Notes under the pieces: model-generated
Databases searched by the model: none
The model's input: only the letters and a program-made list of their open reading frames with translations
Told to the model about the DNA's origin: nothing
In this document: in pieces, positions 33,000 to 41,310 of the stretch
Position numbering within the stretch: the first letter of the stretch is position 1
How the letters are laid out: every line of letters starts with the position of its first letter
Made by a program: the position numbers and the translations under genes
Assembly (NCBI GenBank): GCA_964389755.1
Contig: CAYMEW010000029.1
Location: forward strand, 1-55,499
Length of the DNA stretch: 55,499 nucleotides
Origin: JBBSUQ01 sp964389755
Lineage (GTDB): Bacteria; Bacteroidota; Bacteroidia; Flavobacteriales_D; Crocinitomicaceae
Reading direction: 5' to 3'

Positions 33000-33431
33000 A
33001 TGAAACGCATCAATTTTTTAATTCTCGGTTTACTTTCAATCAGTACCATTTCCTGTGCACAGGATATTCCGTCAAGTGAAGTCCCTTCGGTGATCCTGAA
33101 CAAATTCCAGCAGGATTACACCAACGCCACACATGTGGAATGGGAAAAGAAAATGAATAATTACGAAGTGGAATTCGAGATCGGACGAACGGACCACGAG
33201 ATCATTTACAGCGCCGGAGGCGAACTTATTCGTCACGAAGAAGACCTGTCGGCAAACGAACTTCCGTCAGCCGTTTCACAAACCGTTAAAAACGACTACG
33301 CAGGCTATCACGTGGATGATGTAGACAAGATCACCGATGAAAGCGGTACGTATTACATCGTGGAACTCGAAGCATCCGGGAAGTCAGATCTCAAAGTATT
33401 CATTAACACGGACGGTACAATACGCAAGTAA
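33000..33431 (+). CDS. PepSY-like (DUF2874) exported protein
   Basis: A 143-residue exported protein with a signal peptide ending near SISTISCAQ. Two PepSY/BLIP-like repeats follow: VILNKFQQDYTNATHVEWEKK with NYEVEFE, and AVSQTVKNDYAGYHVDDVDK with YYIVELE. Such proteins are often induced by, and encoded beside, two-component systems in Bacteroidota. The cysteine after the signal could be lipidated, but the lipobox is poor. Its stop overlaps the next start (TAATG). Confidence 0.85.
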   Translation: MKRINFLILGLLSISTISCAQDIPSSEVPSVILNKFQQDYTNATHVEWEKKMNNYEVEFEIGRTDHEIIYSAGGELIRHEEDLSANELPSAVSQTVKNDYAGYHVDDVDKITDESGTYYIVELEASGKSDLKVFINTDGTIRK

Positions 33432-34186
33432 TGAAACGCCTGATTCGCATTTTGTTGTTGGCACTGCTGATTCCCTTCGCGGGGAACGGGCAAATCACGG
33501 CACCGGGACAGGGAGGTGATATCGTACTCTGGACGGCACTGGGCGCAAACCAGGCTGTCGGGGAACGTTCTTCCGTCTCGGCTGCCATTGCCTGCAGCGC
33601 GCATAACACACCGAATGAACGCAGCGTTTTTGCGATGCCCGGGATATTCCACGCACGAACGGAATTTGCAACGCGCCTCGGAAACCGTTTTAAAATCGGG
33701 ATCGGGAGTTCTTATAATAAAAAGTTCTACCGCGACGAGACGCATCCGCACTACCTCAACGAAGTTCGCTTTTACCCGAAGGTCAGTTTTTCGATCGGCA
33801 ATTCGGGGTGGAAATTCTCGCAAACCTTTAAAACGGACTTTCGTTTTTTCTCAGAGCCTCGTTTCGACGGTTACGGCGAACCTTTCGAATATCGCTTTCG
33901 CTACCAGTTGAAATACGCACGCGAACTCGGCAGTTTCAGGCATAAACTCATCCTCATCAATGAATTTCTCGCCGCATCGGATCTCCAACGCAAAAAAGGA
34001 TTCACGGATCTTGTCTTCCGCGAAGACCGCCTGTCGGTCTATTACCGCTATACTTTTCCGAACAAAAGAATGCTCCTGGACGTTGGTTTAATGAACCAGT
34101 TTTGGCGCAAAAACACGGAAGATCCTTTTCAGCACACGATCCTGTTGCAATGCGACCTGATTATAAATAACATTTTTAACAACTAA
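33431..34186 (+). CDS. DUF2490 outer-membrane beta-barrel protein
   Basis: A 251-residue exported protein with signal peptide (MKRLIRILLLALLIPFAGNGQ). The mature chain alternates strands with aromatic ends, and SQTFKTDFRFFSEP, YRFRYQLKYA, YRYTF and DVGLMNQFWRK are typical of DUF2490 barrels, closing with a C-terminal strand. Role unknown; it is translationally coupled to the PepSY-like gene and followed 4 bases later by the SdiA-regulated-type gene. Confidence 0.82.
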   Translation: MKRLIRILLLALLIPFAGNGQITAPGQGGDIVLWTALGANQAVGERSSVSAAIACSAHNTPNERSVFAMPGIFHARTEFATRLGNRFKIGIGSSYNKKFYRDETHPHYLNEVRFYPKVSFSIGNSGWKFSQTFKTDFRFFSEPRFDGYGEPFEYRFRYQLKYARELGSFRHKLILINEFLAASDLQRKKGFTDLVFREDRLSVYYRYTFPNKRMLLDVGLMNQFWRKNTEDPFQHTILLQCDLIINNIFNN

Positions 34187-34190
34187 CACA

Positions 34191-35105
34191 ATGAAACGGA
34201 TATATCAAGCGATCCCGGCGCATCTGCGGGTATTAGCGGGGCTTTTCATCCTTCTGACTCTTTTTATTAACTGCACGACGCGCTACAAGATCGATAACAA
34301 CACCACATTTGAAGAATTAAAGGACAAACGCATCTCGTTGCATTCGGAGTTGCTGGAAGTTTCCGGGATGGATGTGATCGCGGCGGATCGCATCGCACTC
34401 ATCGAAGACGAACACGGTATTGTCTATTTTTACGATCCGCAGCAGAAAAAAGTGAGTTCCACCCTCGAATTTGGGGACGACGGCGATTACGAGGCCGTTG
34501 CCGAGGCGGGGAATGACATGTACGTTTTACGCAGTGACGGAAAGTTATACCGCATTGAAAATTACAAAAGTGAATCATTCAAAGTACATACGTTCGATCT
34601 GAACCTCCCGGCGGATAACAACGAAAGCCTGTGTTTCGACGAGAAACATAACCGCCTGCTCCTGGCACCCAAAGATGATTTTGAGCACGACAAACACGAT
34701 AAATCGCGCCCGGTCTACAGTTTTTCACTGGAAGACTTTACGCTGCGCCACATCCCGGTCATAAATCTCAGTATTTCAAAACTGGCCGAACACATGAAAG
34801 AACAGGGCTTACTGGATAAAAAGGACGATGACGATCCTGATTTTCACATAACGGATATTGCCCTGCAGCCGGGAACGGGAAACCTCTTTATGCTCTCAAC
34901 CGAACAGCTGCTCGTTTGCCTGGATCCTTCCGGCAACCTGTTATCGGTACAAAAACTCGATAAAGACCGTTACATACAGCCCGAAGGGATTTCATTCTTT
35001 GATTCGGAGAATTTTACAATTTCCAGTGAAGGAAAGAAAGGAAAAAAACACGGAAAACCGGCTGTGATAGGCTTCTTCACCGTGGACAACTCCAAAAGTA
35101 ACTGA
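34191..35105 (+). CDS. SdiA-regulated-type beta-propeller protein
   Basis: A 304-residue protein with an N-terminal membrane anchor or signal (LRVLAGLFILLTLFINC; the cysteine may be lipidated). The rest resembles the SdiA-regulated family: ELLEVSGMDVI, EDEHGIVYFYD, DYEAVAEAGNDMYVLRSDGKLYRI in parts, NESLCFDEKHNRLLLAPK and IQPEGISF, repeated blades of a propeller close to phytase-like proteins. Acidic and lysine-rich segments may bind divalent cations. It ends the module and meets the oxidoreductase tail to tail with one base between. Confidence 0.82.
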   Translation: MKRIYQAIPAHLRVLAGLFILLTLFINCTTRYKIDNNTTFEELKDKRISLHSELLEVSGMDVIAADRIALIEDEHGIVYFYDPQQKKVSSTLEFGDDGDYEAVAEAGNDMYVLRSDGKLYRIENYKSESFKVHTFDLNLPADNNESLCFDEKHNRLLLAPKDDFEHDKHDKSRPVYSFSLEDFTLRHIPVINLSISKLAEHMKEQGLLDKKDDDDPDFHITDIALQPGTGNLFMLSTEQLLVCLDPSGNLLSVQKLDKDRYIQPEGISFFDSENFTISSEGKKGKKHGKPAVIGFFTVDNSKSN

Positions 35106-35106
35106 T

Positions 35107-36597
35107 TTACAAGCGCTCCAACGGGGTTCGAACACCGTCCACGAGGGCATAACACGCCAGTTTGTCCCGAAATACAGATGCTTTAAAAACCGAACGGTTC
35201 AGCAGCATGCGCACGCATTCCTGGATACCTTCCACGATGGACGGATGCGGATGTACGAGTTCGGCAAGCACTTCGATCGACATATTCAGCTTGATCAATA
35301 ATCCGACGGCCTGGATGGCACTTGAGGCATGTTCACCGACGGCCCGCATTCCCAGGATCTTCATATCCTTGTCATTGGTTACGATGATCTTAAAAAATCC
35401 CTGCGTCTTGCGCATAGCGATCGCCCGGGCAATGGTGGAATAATCGACTTTCACGACCTTCACCGGGATATTCTGTTCGATGCACTGCTGTTCATTCAAA
35501 CCAACGGCTGCCACTTCCGGGTTGAGGAACATGATCGTACAGACGTTGTCGTAACTCAGGCGATCGGGCTTGTTACCGAACATTTTTTCCACCGCATGAC
35601 GCGCTTCGATCTCACCGACATTCACGAGTGCAATGCGTCCCGAAGCATCCCCTACAGCGTAGATATTGGGAACGTTTGTACGCGTATCATCATCGCCGAT
35701 GTGTACGCCGCGCTTACTCATGGAAACGCCCGCATTTTCCAGCCCGATATTTTCCACGTTCGGAACACGTCCGACTGAAAGTAATGCTTTCTCAACACGG
35801 ATGATCTCACGTTCGCCGTCAGGATAAGACAATTCGTATTCTACCTCTCCGTCCACAATTTCCAGTCGTTCGAGTTGGGCATTGTGGTGAATGGTCACCC
35901 CTTTTCGCTCGAGGTTTGAAGCAACAAGCGAGGAAATATCTTCATCTTCAAAAGGCAGAATACGGTCCTGGCGGTCGATGAGGTACACTTTGGTCTTTCC
36001 GAAATTGGAGAAGATCGTCGCGTATTCACAACCGATGACACCGGCCCCCACGATCACCATGCTTTTGGGATAATCTTCGAGGTTATCGATCCCGTCGCTG
36101 GTCATCACGATCTTTTCATCCACTTCCATGTCCTTCAGCTTCCGCGGACGGCTTCCGGTGGCAAGCACGATGTTTTCGCCACGCAGTACCTTCGTATAGC
36201 CTTCGTGCTTCACCTCCACTTCGTGTTCGGATATGAGTTTTCCCTCGCCGCGTTCATAGTGAAAATTACGGTTAAACGTTTCGGTCTGGAGTAATTTGAT
36301 GTGACAGGAATACTGGAATTTACGTTCAAAAATGGCTTCGTCCAGGGTCTTCCGGACTTCCTCCCAGGATACTTCGTACGGTTTACGTCCCAGGGAGACG
36401 ATCGAGTCGTTCACATTGGCCACGCGCGAAGAGAGTTCCCACAGCGTTTTGGAAGAAAGTGCCCCGTTGTAGACGCCTGCGCCTCCCACGCGATCGCGTT
36501 CGATCAGGCACACTTTTTTCCCAAAGTCGATTCCCCTCATTGCGGCGGCATATCCGGCAGGTCCTCCTCCAATAACGATTAAGTCGTAAGTATCCAT
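35107..36597 (-). CDS. FAD-dependent pyridine nucleotide oxidoreductase lacking redox cysteines
   Basis: A 496-residue flavoprotein of the dihydrolipoamide dehydrogenase/glutathione reductase fold. FAD binding: VIGGGPAGYAAA (8-19) and IYAVGDASG; NAD(P) binding: VIVGAGVIGCEYA; the C-terminal interface has HPHPSIVEG. Where family enzymes have C-x4-C, this protein has GGAGVYNGALSSK (38-50) with Gly41 and Ala46, so no active disulfide is possible. It may be a transhydrogenase-like or quinone/small-molecule reductase, but the substrate is unknown. Confidence 0.88.
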   Translation of the reverse strand: MDTYDLIVIGGGPAGYAAAMRGIDFGKKVCLIERDRVGGAGVYNGALSSKTLWELSSRVANVNDSIVSLGRKPYEVSWEEVRKTLDEAIFERKFQYSCHIKLLQTETFNRNFHYERGEGKLISEHEVEVKHEGYTKVLRGENIVLATGSRPRKLKDMEVDEKIVMTSDGIDNLEDYPKSMVIVGAGVIGCEYATIFSNFGKTKVYLIDRQDRILPFEDEDISSLVASNLERKGVTIHHNAQLERLEIVDGEVEYELSYPDGEREIIRVEKALLSVGRVPNVENIGLENAGVSMSKRGVHIGDDDTRTNVPNIYAVGDASGRIALVNVGEIEARHAVEKMFGNKPDRLSYDNVCTIMFLNPEVAAVGLNEQQCIEQNIPVKVVKVDYSTIARAIAMRKTQGFFKIIVTNDKDMKILGMRAVGEHASSAIQAVGLLIKLNMSIEVLAELVHPHPSIVEGIQECVRMLLNRSVFKASVFRDKLACYALVDGVRTPLERL

Positions 36598-36613
36598 ACT
36601 TTAGTTCTTGGTT

Positions 36614-36621
36614 CAAAGATA
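36614..36621 (-). promoter_or_regulatory. -7 promoter box of the oxidoreductase (TATCTTTG)
   Basis: Perfect TAnnTTTG on the minus strand, 16 bases before the ATG at 36597. Confidence 0.5.
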
Positions 36622-36709
36622 AAATCATTATCCGGAGAAGTGCTTAAAATAAGGGAAATTTAACCTTAAAAGCTTTCTAAAACGCGTGAGTGTCAATAAA
36701 CGAATTAAT

Positions 36710-36717
36710 TAACTTTG
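36710..36717 (+). promoter_or_regulatory. -7 promoter box of the mutS2-like gene (TAACTTTG)
   Basis: Perfect TAnnTTTG ending 5 bases before the GTG start at 36723, the same spacing as at pyrE. Confidence 0.5.
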
Positions 36718-36722
36718 CATTC

Positions 36723-38846
36723 GTGAGTTTTGACCAGCAAACATTAAAAGATCTTGAATTTCCGCTTATCCGGCAATGGCTTGAGCAATACGGTACGGGA
36801 ATAACGGCTAAGAAACGCTTAAGCGTTCTGCAGCCATCCAACCGCTTTACAGAGATCAGTCATGAACTGGACCGTACCTACGAATTTTTTCTCCTGCGCA
36901 CGGAAGGCGAACCGTTTCCGGCACTCGACTTCGAGGAACTCCAGGCCGAGATCAGGTTATTACCCGTTCGCAATGCCGTGCTTTCACAGGAAGGTTTCTA
37001 CCGCATCCTTCAGGCTTCGGAACTTGTGAACCGCATCCTGTATTTCTTCGACAAACGGGACCAGGACTATCCTTTGCTGAGCGCCATTCCGTCGGAAGCC
37101 TACTTTACGACCGAACTGATCGAAGCCATTGAACAGGTTTTCGACCGCAAGGGAAATATCCGCGACGATGCCTCCCCCGCACTCTTTGATATCCGCGAAA
37201 AGCTAAAAACGATCCGGCAGCAGATCAACCGGAACTTCGAAAAGGAAATGCGGAAACTCATGCGCGAAAACCTGCTGGGCGAAACCCGCGAAACCTTCAT
37301 CAATGAACGACGCGTGTTAACCGTACAGTCAACGCATAAACGCAAAGTGGCAGGAACGGTGGTCGGTTCCAGTAAAACGGGTAGCCTCACGTTTATCGAG
37401 CCGCAGATCAACATTCCGCTCAACAATGAGTACGAGCTACTGCTCGACGATGAACGCAAGGAAATTTTCCGCATACTCCAGGAGCTCACGCGCGTAATCG
37501 CACGTTTTGCACCGTTGATCGACCAGTACCAGTTCATCCTTACGGAATTCGACTTCCTGAATGCCAAAACGAAACTGGCTATCGAACTAAACTGCACACT
37601 TCCGGCTATTGAGAAAGAAATGAATATCGAGTTGATCCATGCCTTTCACCCGATACTCTGGAAAAACAACCGCGAAGCGGGTAAAAAAACGCTTGCCCAG
37701 AATCTGCGCATGGATACCGAGTCGCGCATGCTGGTCATTTCGGGTCCCAACGCCGGCGGAAAAAGTATCACTTTGAAAACGATCGGGCTTTTGCAGCTGA
37801 TGCTCCAATCGGGCTTGCTCGTGCCGGTGGACGGAAACAGTAAAATGTGCTTTTTCCAGCAGGTTTTGACCGATATCGGGGATAATCAAAGCATTGAGAA
37901 CGAACTCAGCACCTATTCCTACCGGCTGAAACGCATGCGTCACTTCCTGGAGGTTTCGAACCGCCGCACTTTGCTCCTGCTCGATGAGTTCGGAACAGGG
38001 TCCGACCCGGAACTCGGCGGTGCACTGGCGGAAGTATTTTTCGAAAAACTGTATAAAAAGAAGAGTTTTGCGGTGATCACCACGCATTACGGCAACATCA
38101 AGCTCAAAGCCGACCAGCTACCACACGCCATGAACGGCTGTATGCTTTTCGACACGCAAACGCTTGAACCGCTGTATAAATTTTCGATGGGTCAGCCCGG
38201 AAGTTCCTTTACCTTCGAAGTGGCACAGATCAACGGAATTCCGCTGGAACTGATTGAAGAGGCCAAGCAGCACATCGATTCCCGCAAGGTAAAAATGGAT
38301 AAACTCCTCAGTGATCTTCAGCGCGAAAAGACCTATTTCGAAAAGATCAACAGGGAGCATCATGAAGCGCAGCAGAAAGCGCTGAAAGCACAACTGGAAT
38401 TCACCGAAAAGAAAGAACGGCTCGAATCCAAAATCCAAAAGCAGCAGGAAAGTGCGGAGAAAAACGAAAAATACATTAACAACGGTAAAAAGTTAAAAAC
38501 CTTCATCGATCGCTATCAAACGCGCTCCCGCAAGAAAAACGCCAATGCAGAACTCCTGGAAGAGATCAAAAAGTTCCTGGCAGTCGAAAAAGCGCGGATC
38601 GAGGAAGTACGGCAAAAAGAAAAACTAAAAGCCGAAGCTGCCAAACCGGAAAAGTCCAGGAAGAAAAAAGTGAAGCCGGAGCAGGATACCTATCAGCGAC
38701 ACCGGATCGTGGTTGGCAGTACCGTCAAAATGATCGCTACCAAACAGAGCGGAACGGTTGAAAGTATCGAAGGAGACGAGATCACGGTGGCATTCGGATT
38801 CATGCGCATGAAAGTGGAGCGCGAAAAGCTCATGTGGATCAAATAA
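36723..38846 (+). CDS. mutS2: MutS2-family ATPase without Smr domain
   Basis: A 707-residue MutS homologue. The core helical lever and clamp region is followed by Walker A GPNAGGKS (about 341-348), Walker B LLLLDEFGTGSDPE (about 418-431) and ITTHYGNIK. A long coiled coil (about 520-650) leads to a small KOW-like end (VGSTVKMIATKQSGTVESI). The Smr nuclease domain that ends B. subtilis MutS2 is absent. The family acts on stalled or collided ribosomes and on recombination intermediates. GTG at 36723 begins the family sequence MSFDQQTLKDLEF; an ATG at 36690 is upstream of the promoter box. Confidence 0.88.
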   Translation: MSFDQQTLKDLEFPLIRQWLEQYGTGITAKKRLSVLQPSNRFTEISHELDRTYEFFLLRTEGEPFPALDFEELQAEIRLLPVRNAVLSQEGFYRILQASELVNRILYFFDKRDQDYPLLSAIPSEAYFTTELIEAIEQVFDRKGNIRDDASPALFDIREKLKTIRQQINRNFEKEMRKLMRENLLGETRETFINERRVLTVQSTHKRKVAGTVVGSSKTGSLTFIEPQINIPLNNEYELLLDDERKEIFRILQELTRVIARFAPLIDQYQFILTEFDFLNAKTKLAIELNCTLPAIEKEMNIELIHAFHPILWKNNREAGKKTLAQNLRMDTESRMLVISGPNAGGKSITLKTIGLLQLMLQSGLLVPVDGNSKMCFFQQVLTDIGDNQSIENELSTYSYRLKRMRHFLEVSNRRTLLLLDEFGTGSDPELGGALAEVFFEKLYKKKSFAVITTHYGNIKLKADQLPHAMNGCMLFDTQTLEPLYKFSMGQPGSSFTFEVAQINGIPLELIEEAKQHIDSRKVKMDKLLSDLQREKTYFEKINREHHEAQQKALKAQLEFTEKKERLESKIQKQQESAEKNEKYINNGKKLKTFIDRYQTRSRKKNANAELLEEIKKFLAVEKARIEEVRQKEKLKAEAAKPEKSRKKKVKPEQDTYQRHRIVVGSTVKMIATKQSGTVESIEGDEITVAFGFMRMKVEREKLMWIK

Positions 38847-38857
38847 ACATCTGTTCA

Positions 38858-38888
38858 TAAAAAAGTCCGGCTACCTGCGTAACCGGAC
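38858..38888 (-). terminator. Terminator of the T9SS gene at 38.9 kb
   Basis: On the minus strand, stem GTCCGG / CCGGAC with a 12-base loop, followed by six T. The same stem read on the plus strand follows mutS2 but lacks a direct T tract. Confidence 0.75.
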
Positions 38889-38911
38889 CTTCCGTTTTGA
38901 GATTTTAAAGT

Positions 38912-41188
38912 TTAGCGTTTTACAATGCGACGTGTCATTTCACCGGCATCCGTACGAATGATCAGGAGGTAAACACCCGGGCTGAAATTCGTTACATCTA
39001 TCAGGGCGTCACTTGTTCCGACCGCTTTCTGAGAAAGTACTTTTCCATTCAGATCGGTCAGGATCACCTCGTTTATCAAAATTCCTTCGAGACTCACATG
39101 AACCGATTCACTGGCCGGGTTCGGGTGTAATTTCAAACCGTACACAGCGCCAATGTCTGACAGCCCGGCGCCTGATAAGGTAACCTGCTGACAAGCGGAA
39201 GTATCGGAACAATTGTTCTCGGTCACAATAACCGCGTAACTTCCCGATACCGCCGGTGTGAACGCTTGTTGCGTCGCCCCGTTAACCGGCGTGTTGTCCG
39301 CACAGTTGATCCACTGATAATTTGCGCCCGTTGCCGCTGCCGTTACGGTTTCCCCGGAAACAGTTGTCGTTACGTTTACCATATTTTCCGTAAGTGTCAG
39401 TACGACAACACTGTCGCATCCACCGCTTGAAACAAGCGTATCCGAATAGGTTCCGGCTGCGGTAAGTACATCTGACCCGAAGGTGTAGCTGCCACCTGCG
39501 CAAAATGAATCACTTATCATATTCATGATCGTCGAAACAACCTCTACACTGTCCGTAGCCGTCGTATAAGAACAGGAACCGTAAGAACCAGTCACATAAT
39601 ACTCGATCGTAGAAGCGGGCGTCGTGTTGTAAGAAGCGGCTGAACCGTTCTGCACGCTGCTTCCGTCGACAAAAAACTCGTAGTTATCATAACCGGCGGA
39701 CGCAAGCAGACTAACCGGGTTTCCCTGGCAGATCACTCCGGAAGCCGGGCTGGAACCGGACTGGAAACGCGCCTCGATCACGGACTTGATCATCAGGTTA
39801 CCGAGATCGGTATACTCCGCGATCGTGCTGATGCCCCCATTGGTCCCGAAACCGAACACGCGTCCGGAAGGAATATTCTGTGGTTCCTGCGTTCCGATCG
39901 GGAAATAGCCGGTAGTTGCATTTGCATATTGCCGGATTCCCACGTAATAATCTGTGTTCAGAGGCAGGTTGCCGTTTCCGATAAAGGGGAAATAAACATT
40001 TGTTCCCACTTGTGCTGCAGTCAGAACTACGGCCGCAGAACTATCGACAATCGTTCCGTTATTGTCCAGGAGCAAACCTTTCAGCGTATTTCCTGTTCCT
40101 TCGGAAATATACACGCTCACGCCTTTAATCCGCGTTAGCACGGCCGCACTTGTTGTTTGACGAACTGCAAGAATTCCCTCACCGGTGTTGTAACCGATAT
40201 TCGTATAAGGTGCTTCATTGGTCACATATCCGAGGGTATCGCAGGAAACGATCTGCTCGTGTGTTACATCATTATTCCCGTTAACATCATCCGTCGGAAC
40301 GGAAACACTGACATACTGTGTTCCGGTATTTGCCAACGAAAGGCCCGTAAAAGTGAGTGTGGTTGTGGAACCTGCCGTCAGGCTGGCAATGGTCTGCGTA
40401 ACCGAGGTCGGGTTTGCACCTGTAATGTTTAATGTAACCGGGATATTGGTGAGGTCACCGGCCGACATATTAATGATATCCGCCGAAACATCCTGCTGCG
40501 AATCAATCAGTATGTTCGGATGACCTTTATCGATCAGAACGCTAACCACACCGACCTCATTGGTGTAAGGATTATTGTAACCGAAACGCATCTGCGGACG
40601 AAAAGCGGAAGTCATTGAAAGCGTTGCCGGAGGAGTCGTTGTTGCCGAGGAGTTCATCTTCGTGGCACCGGGGATATCCGAATTGGAAGCATAAGTGGCG
40701 GGATCGATCGGGTCGAAACTCGTTCCGAGGTAATCATAAGCCACATAAATTCCGCCACCGGTATATGTAAACGACGTGGATAATGTAAAATCGGCATTCA
40801 CGGCCGTTGTCGAAACCGGGATCGAATACGCTCCGTTATACACGGAAGTCATTGTACCGATCGCCGTAGTCCAGGTCGTGGACTTGAGGTTGGTCACGTC
40901 CGCTGTATTTTCCAGGTAAATCTGAATGGTTCCTCCCGCCGGAACGGTCACCCCGTCAGCCAGGGCAAAACCCAGGTGATCGATCACCGTACCATTGGCG
41001 ATCGCAGTCAGCTCGGAAGCAGGGATGATGAAATGCGCACGCAGTGTCGTGTGCGAACTAAGTCCGTTCGGTGCGCGCAACTGGGTTGTTGTCGGTGCAT
41101 TTTCGGGCACATTTACAAATAAAACGGGCTGTGCCATCGTCAGAACTGACGTGAATACGGCGAGCAGCGATAAGTAGACTTTCCTCAT
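38912..41188 (-). CDS. T9SS-exported beta-rich protein (type A)
   Basis: A 758-residue exported protein with signal peptide (MRKVYLSLLAVFTSVLTMAQ). The first 470 residues are threonine-rich beta domains resembling adhesin or CARDB-like repeats (DVSADIINMSAGDLTNIPVTLNI in parts). Then come Ig-like domains with cysteine pairs (VICQGNPVSLLASAG, DSFCAGGSYTFG, YQWINCADN). The C-terminus (LKLHPNPASESVHVSL ... GVYLLIIRTD ... RRIVKR) is a type A T9SS sorting domain. It is likely a surface protein or adhesin; the ligand is unknown. A near-consensus -7 box TAGCTTTA lies at 41210-41217. Confidence 0.85.
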   Translation of the reverse strand: MRKVYLSLLAVFTSVLTMAQPVLFVNVPENAPTTTQLRAPNGLSSHTTLRAHFIIPASELTAIANGTVIDHLGFALADGVTVPAGGTIQIYLENTADVTNLKSTTWTTAIGTMTSVYNGAYSIPVSTTAVNADFTLSTSFTYTGGGIYVAYDYLGTSFDPIDPATYASNSDIPGATKMNSSATTTPPATLSMTSAFRPQMRFGYNNPYTNEVGVVSVLIDKGHPNILIDSQQDVSADIINMSAGDLTNIPVTLNITGANPTSVTQTIASLTAGSTTTLTFTGLSLANTGTQYVSVSVPTDDVNGNNDVTHEQIVSCDTLGYVTNEAPYTNIGYNTGEGILAVRQTTSAAVLTRIKGVSVYISEGTGNTLKGLLLDNNGTIVDSSAAVVLTAAQVGTNVYFPFIGNGNLPLNTDYYVGIRQYANATTGYFPIGTQEPQNIPSGRVFGFGTNGGISTIAEYTDLGNLMIKSVIEARFQSGSSPASGVICQGNPVSLLASAGYDNYEFFVDGSSVQNGSAASYNTTPASTIEYYVTGSYGSCSYTTATDSVEVVSTIMNMISDSFCAGGSYTFGSDVLTAAGTYSDTLVSSGGCDSVVVLTLTENMVNVTTTVSGETVTAAATGANYQWINCADNTPVNGATQQAFTPAVSGSYAVIVTENNCSDTSACQQVTLSGAGLSDIGAVYGLKLHPNPASESVHVSLEGILINEVILTDLNGKVLSQKAVGTSDALIDVTNFSPGVYLLIIRTDAGEMTRRIVKR

Positions 41189-41252
41189 AAAACATCGTAA
41201 TAGTTAAAGTAAAGCTAAGCGAAAACGTTGTAATAAAAAAAAATTTAACAAA

Positions 41253-41284
41253 GCAAAAAATCCCGCTCGAAAACGAACGGGATT
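41253..41284 (-). terminator. Terminator of the nqr operon
   Basis: On the minus strand, stem AATCCCGTTCG / CGAGCGGGATT (one mismatch) with a 4-base loop, followed by a T run. It lies about 27 bases after the nqrF stop. Confidence 0.8.
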
Positions 41285-41310
41285 TCTAATTGAATATGTC
41301 TGATTCGGAA

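Noticed and set aside
36690..36722. Upstream ATG for the mutS2-like gene
   Set aside because: It lies before the TAACTTTG box, so it would not be in the message; the GTG at 36723 begins the family sequence.
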